Shown one piece after another: positions 21,549 through 23,003 of a stretch of 23,003 bases of DNA. The position numbers and the translations under genes were made by a program. The stretch spans positions 1-23,003 of the forward strand of contig DXJI01000020.1 of assembly GCA_019057595.1 (NCBI GenBank), written 5' to 3'. This stretch comes from Candidatus Thorarchaeota archaeon (GTDB lineage: Archaea; Asgardarchaeota; Thorarchaeia; Thorarchaeales; Thorarchaeaceae). Each line of letters opens with the position of its first letter. Position 1 is the stretch's first letter. The notes under the pieces were generated by a model that saw only the letters and a list, made by a program, of their open reading frames with translations, was not told the DNA's origin and did not search any database.

Positions 21549-22925
21549 CTAAGCAGAAGCTATTGTGGATTTAACAACATCTTCAGCAGTTTCTAGAATC
21601 TTCTTCACAATTTCCTCAGTAGGTCCTTCACAGGTGATTCTGATCACAGGTTCTGTTCCTGACGGTCTTACCAGCACCCACCCCTGTTTCAATGAGATTC
21701 CCAGGCCATCTACTGTAAGAACTTCCACGGTGTCCTTCATCTTCTCTGGCAATGCAGTCGCCAATGCATCCATGACTGACTGCTTCTTTTCGTTTGGACA
21801 CTTCAACTTGCCCTTGAGGAGTGGGTATTGAGGAATTTCTGCAATCAGGTCACCAAATGTCTTCCCAGTCCGTGCCATGAGTTCTAGGACCCTACACGTG
21901 GCTAGGAATGGTTCTGGTGCAAGGTGTGCTTCTGGAAATATGTAGACCCCGCATGCTTCCCCGCCCATGATACCATTGGATTCGCCGACCTTCATGGCCA
22001 CTTGAATGTCACCGACTGGAGTCCGAATTGTCTTCCCTCCTGCCTTCTCAACTGTTTCATCTAAGACCAACGAACTGTCTACTGTGGTGACGACTGTCTT
22101 CTCCTTTGATTCCTTCAGTGCCTGTTGTGCAAGGAGTGCAATGGTCCTGTCCCCTCGGATCACTTCGCCTGTTTCTGTAACAAACACTACTCTGTCAGAG
22201 TCACCATCATGGGCAATCCCAAGTGCCGCACCAGTCTTCTTGATCATCTGGATTAAGTCTCCAAGGGACTCCTCTTCTGGCTCCGAGGGTCTACCAGGAA
22301 AGTGACCATCGAGCTGCCCGTTGATCGTGACTACTTCGCAATTGAGCTGCTGCATCAGGTATGGAGTCAGTACACATGCTGCTCCGTTTCCTGGATCGAT
22401 AATTACCCTGAAAGACCTTGTACGAATAAGGTCCGCATCACACTTCTTGAGAATCGCTTCGATGTGGTCATCCACTGAACTATCCAATACTCGCTCCTTC
22501 CCGAGTGTGTCCCAATTGGCAATCTTGAACTTCTTGGTCTCATAGATTTCCTCTAGCTTTCGCTCTTCCTCCGGAGTGTAACCCATACTTGTTCCAGACC
22601 AGAACTTCACTCCCGTGTACTCCGGTGGATTGTGAGATGCAGTAACCATGAGCCCTGCATCAAATCCATGTTTCATCGTGACAAATGCTAGCGTTGGTGT
22701 AGGAATGATCCCTCCCCTTACTACATTCACTCCTGTCGACATGACTCCTGCAGACAATGCATCCGCTACCATCAGTCCGGTCGTTCGAGCGTCTCGGGCA
22801 ATGAGGACTGTTCCCTCTCCTACATGTGTTCCCAGAGCCTTTCCTAGGTTCATTGCCATCTCTAGGTCGAACTCCTTGCCGTAGACCTTTCTCACACCTG
22901 TAGTCCCAAAGAGCCTGTCAGTCAT
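21549..22925 (-). CDS. glmM: Phosphohexomutase of the phosphoglucosamine mutase / phosphomannomutase family
   Basis: The enzyme moves phosphate between C6 and C1 of a hexose; as GlmM it makes GlcN-1-P for UDP-GlcNAc. Residues from the ATG at 22925 (458 aa): LFGTTGVRK at the start, TASHNPPEYTG with phosphoserine S97, the Mg-binding loop DGDSDR at 240-245, the sugar-binding GGEACGVYIFPE, and the phosphate-binding RPSGTEP near the end. All four alpha-phosphohexomutase signatures are intact. GGEACGVYIFPE with an archaeal-type start favours GlmM, but a phosphomannomutase or dual enzyme is possible. A GTG at 22934 is the alternative start; GAGGTGG lies just upstream of both. UDP-GlcNAc is the BshA donor, so its place near the bsh genes makes metabolic sense, though about 600 bases and a convergent gene separate it from bshB. 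Confidence 0.88.
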   Translation of the reverse strand: MTDRLFGTTGVRKVYGKEFDLEMAMNLGKALGTHVGEGTVLIARDARTTGLMVADALSAGVMSTGVNVVRGGIIPTPTLAFVTMKHGFDAGLMVTASHNPPEYTGVKFWSGTSMGYTPEEERKLEEIYETKKFKIANWDTLGKERVLDSSVDDHIEAILKKCDADLIRTRSFRVIIDPGNGAACVLTPYLMQQLNCEVVTINGQLDGHFPGRPSEPEEESLGDLIQMIKKTGAALGIAHDGDSDRVVFVTETGEVIRGDRTIALLAQQALKESKEKTVVTTVDSSLVLDETVEKAGGKTIRTPVGDIQVAMKVGESNGIMGGEACGVYIFPEAHLAPEPFLATCRVLELMARTGKTFGDLIAEIPQYPLLKGKLKCPNEKKQSVMDALATALPEKMKDTVEVLTVDGLGISLKQGWVLVRPSGTEPVIRITCEGPTEEIVKKILETAEDVVKSTIASA

Positions 22926-22978
22926 GGGTCTCACACCACCTCTCTATACAGAACCAGAGAAAAAGATACCTACTGGAC

Positions 22979-22986
22979 TCTATATA
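22979..22986 (-). promoter_or_regulatory. Candidate TATA box of glmM
   Basis: CTATATAG (minus strand, self-complementary) lies 54-61 bases before the ATG, putting the transcription start near 22957, upstream of the GAGGTGG ribosome site. Confidence 0.45.
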
Positions 22987-23003
22987 GATGTGGACAAAAG
23001 ACC

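Overview
The window reads as archaeal chromosome. It has an A-type (archaeal V/A) ATPase gene set, a TrmI-type tRNA m1A methyltransferase, a HerA/DUF87-family ATPase, a geranylgeranyl-reductase-family flavoprotein, and TATA-box promoters that sit close to start codons, including one that looks leaderless. GGAGG-type ribosome binding sites and GTG/TTG starts are also common. Coding density is high. I cannot place the lineage firmly. Long helical scaffold-like proteins and a possible Roadblock-like tail on the HerA-like ATPase would fit an Asgard-type archaeon, but this is only inference.

Layout. 1-580: a four-helix membrane protein on the minus strand. 604-5556: five A-type ATPase genes split over three transcription units (C and K on +; H and E on -; I on +). 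Subunits A, B, D and F are not in the window. 5557-5855: a 299-base gap between convergent genes, bounded by a 10-bp inverted repeat and filled with AGTTAATCAT-like repeats. 5856-9012: a 778-aa helical scaffold-like protein, a coiled-coil winged-helix regulator and a small acidic protein, all on the minus strand. 9087-12164: trmI and a HerA-like ATPase, divergent from a shared AT-rich promoter. 12230-13950: a small orphan protein and an AT-richer FAD reductase. 14000-17414: a polytopic membrane protein, pyrF and a PLP aminotransferase.

The most interesting block is 17416-22934. On the minus strand, bshA and bshC form an operon. bshB is divergent from them across a 110-base promoter holding a clear dyad. 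A glmM-type phosphohexomutase lies about 0.5 kb beyond bshB. Together they spell bacillithiol synthesis: GlmM makes GlcN-1-P toward UDP-GlcNAc, BshA joins GlcNAc to L-malate, BshB deacetylates, and BshC adds cysteine. Finding the whole set in an archaeal context is unexpected. The BshC homologue is also unusual: it carries a four-cysteine zinc-ribbon-like insert and lacks two bacterial signature motifs, so the final thiol could be a variant of bacillithiol.

Other second-look signals are short palindromes in several promoters (pyrF leader hairpin, aminotransferase upstream inverted repeat, reductase promoter, small winged-helix operon). No tRNA, rRNA, CRISPR array or insertion sequence was recognised.
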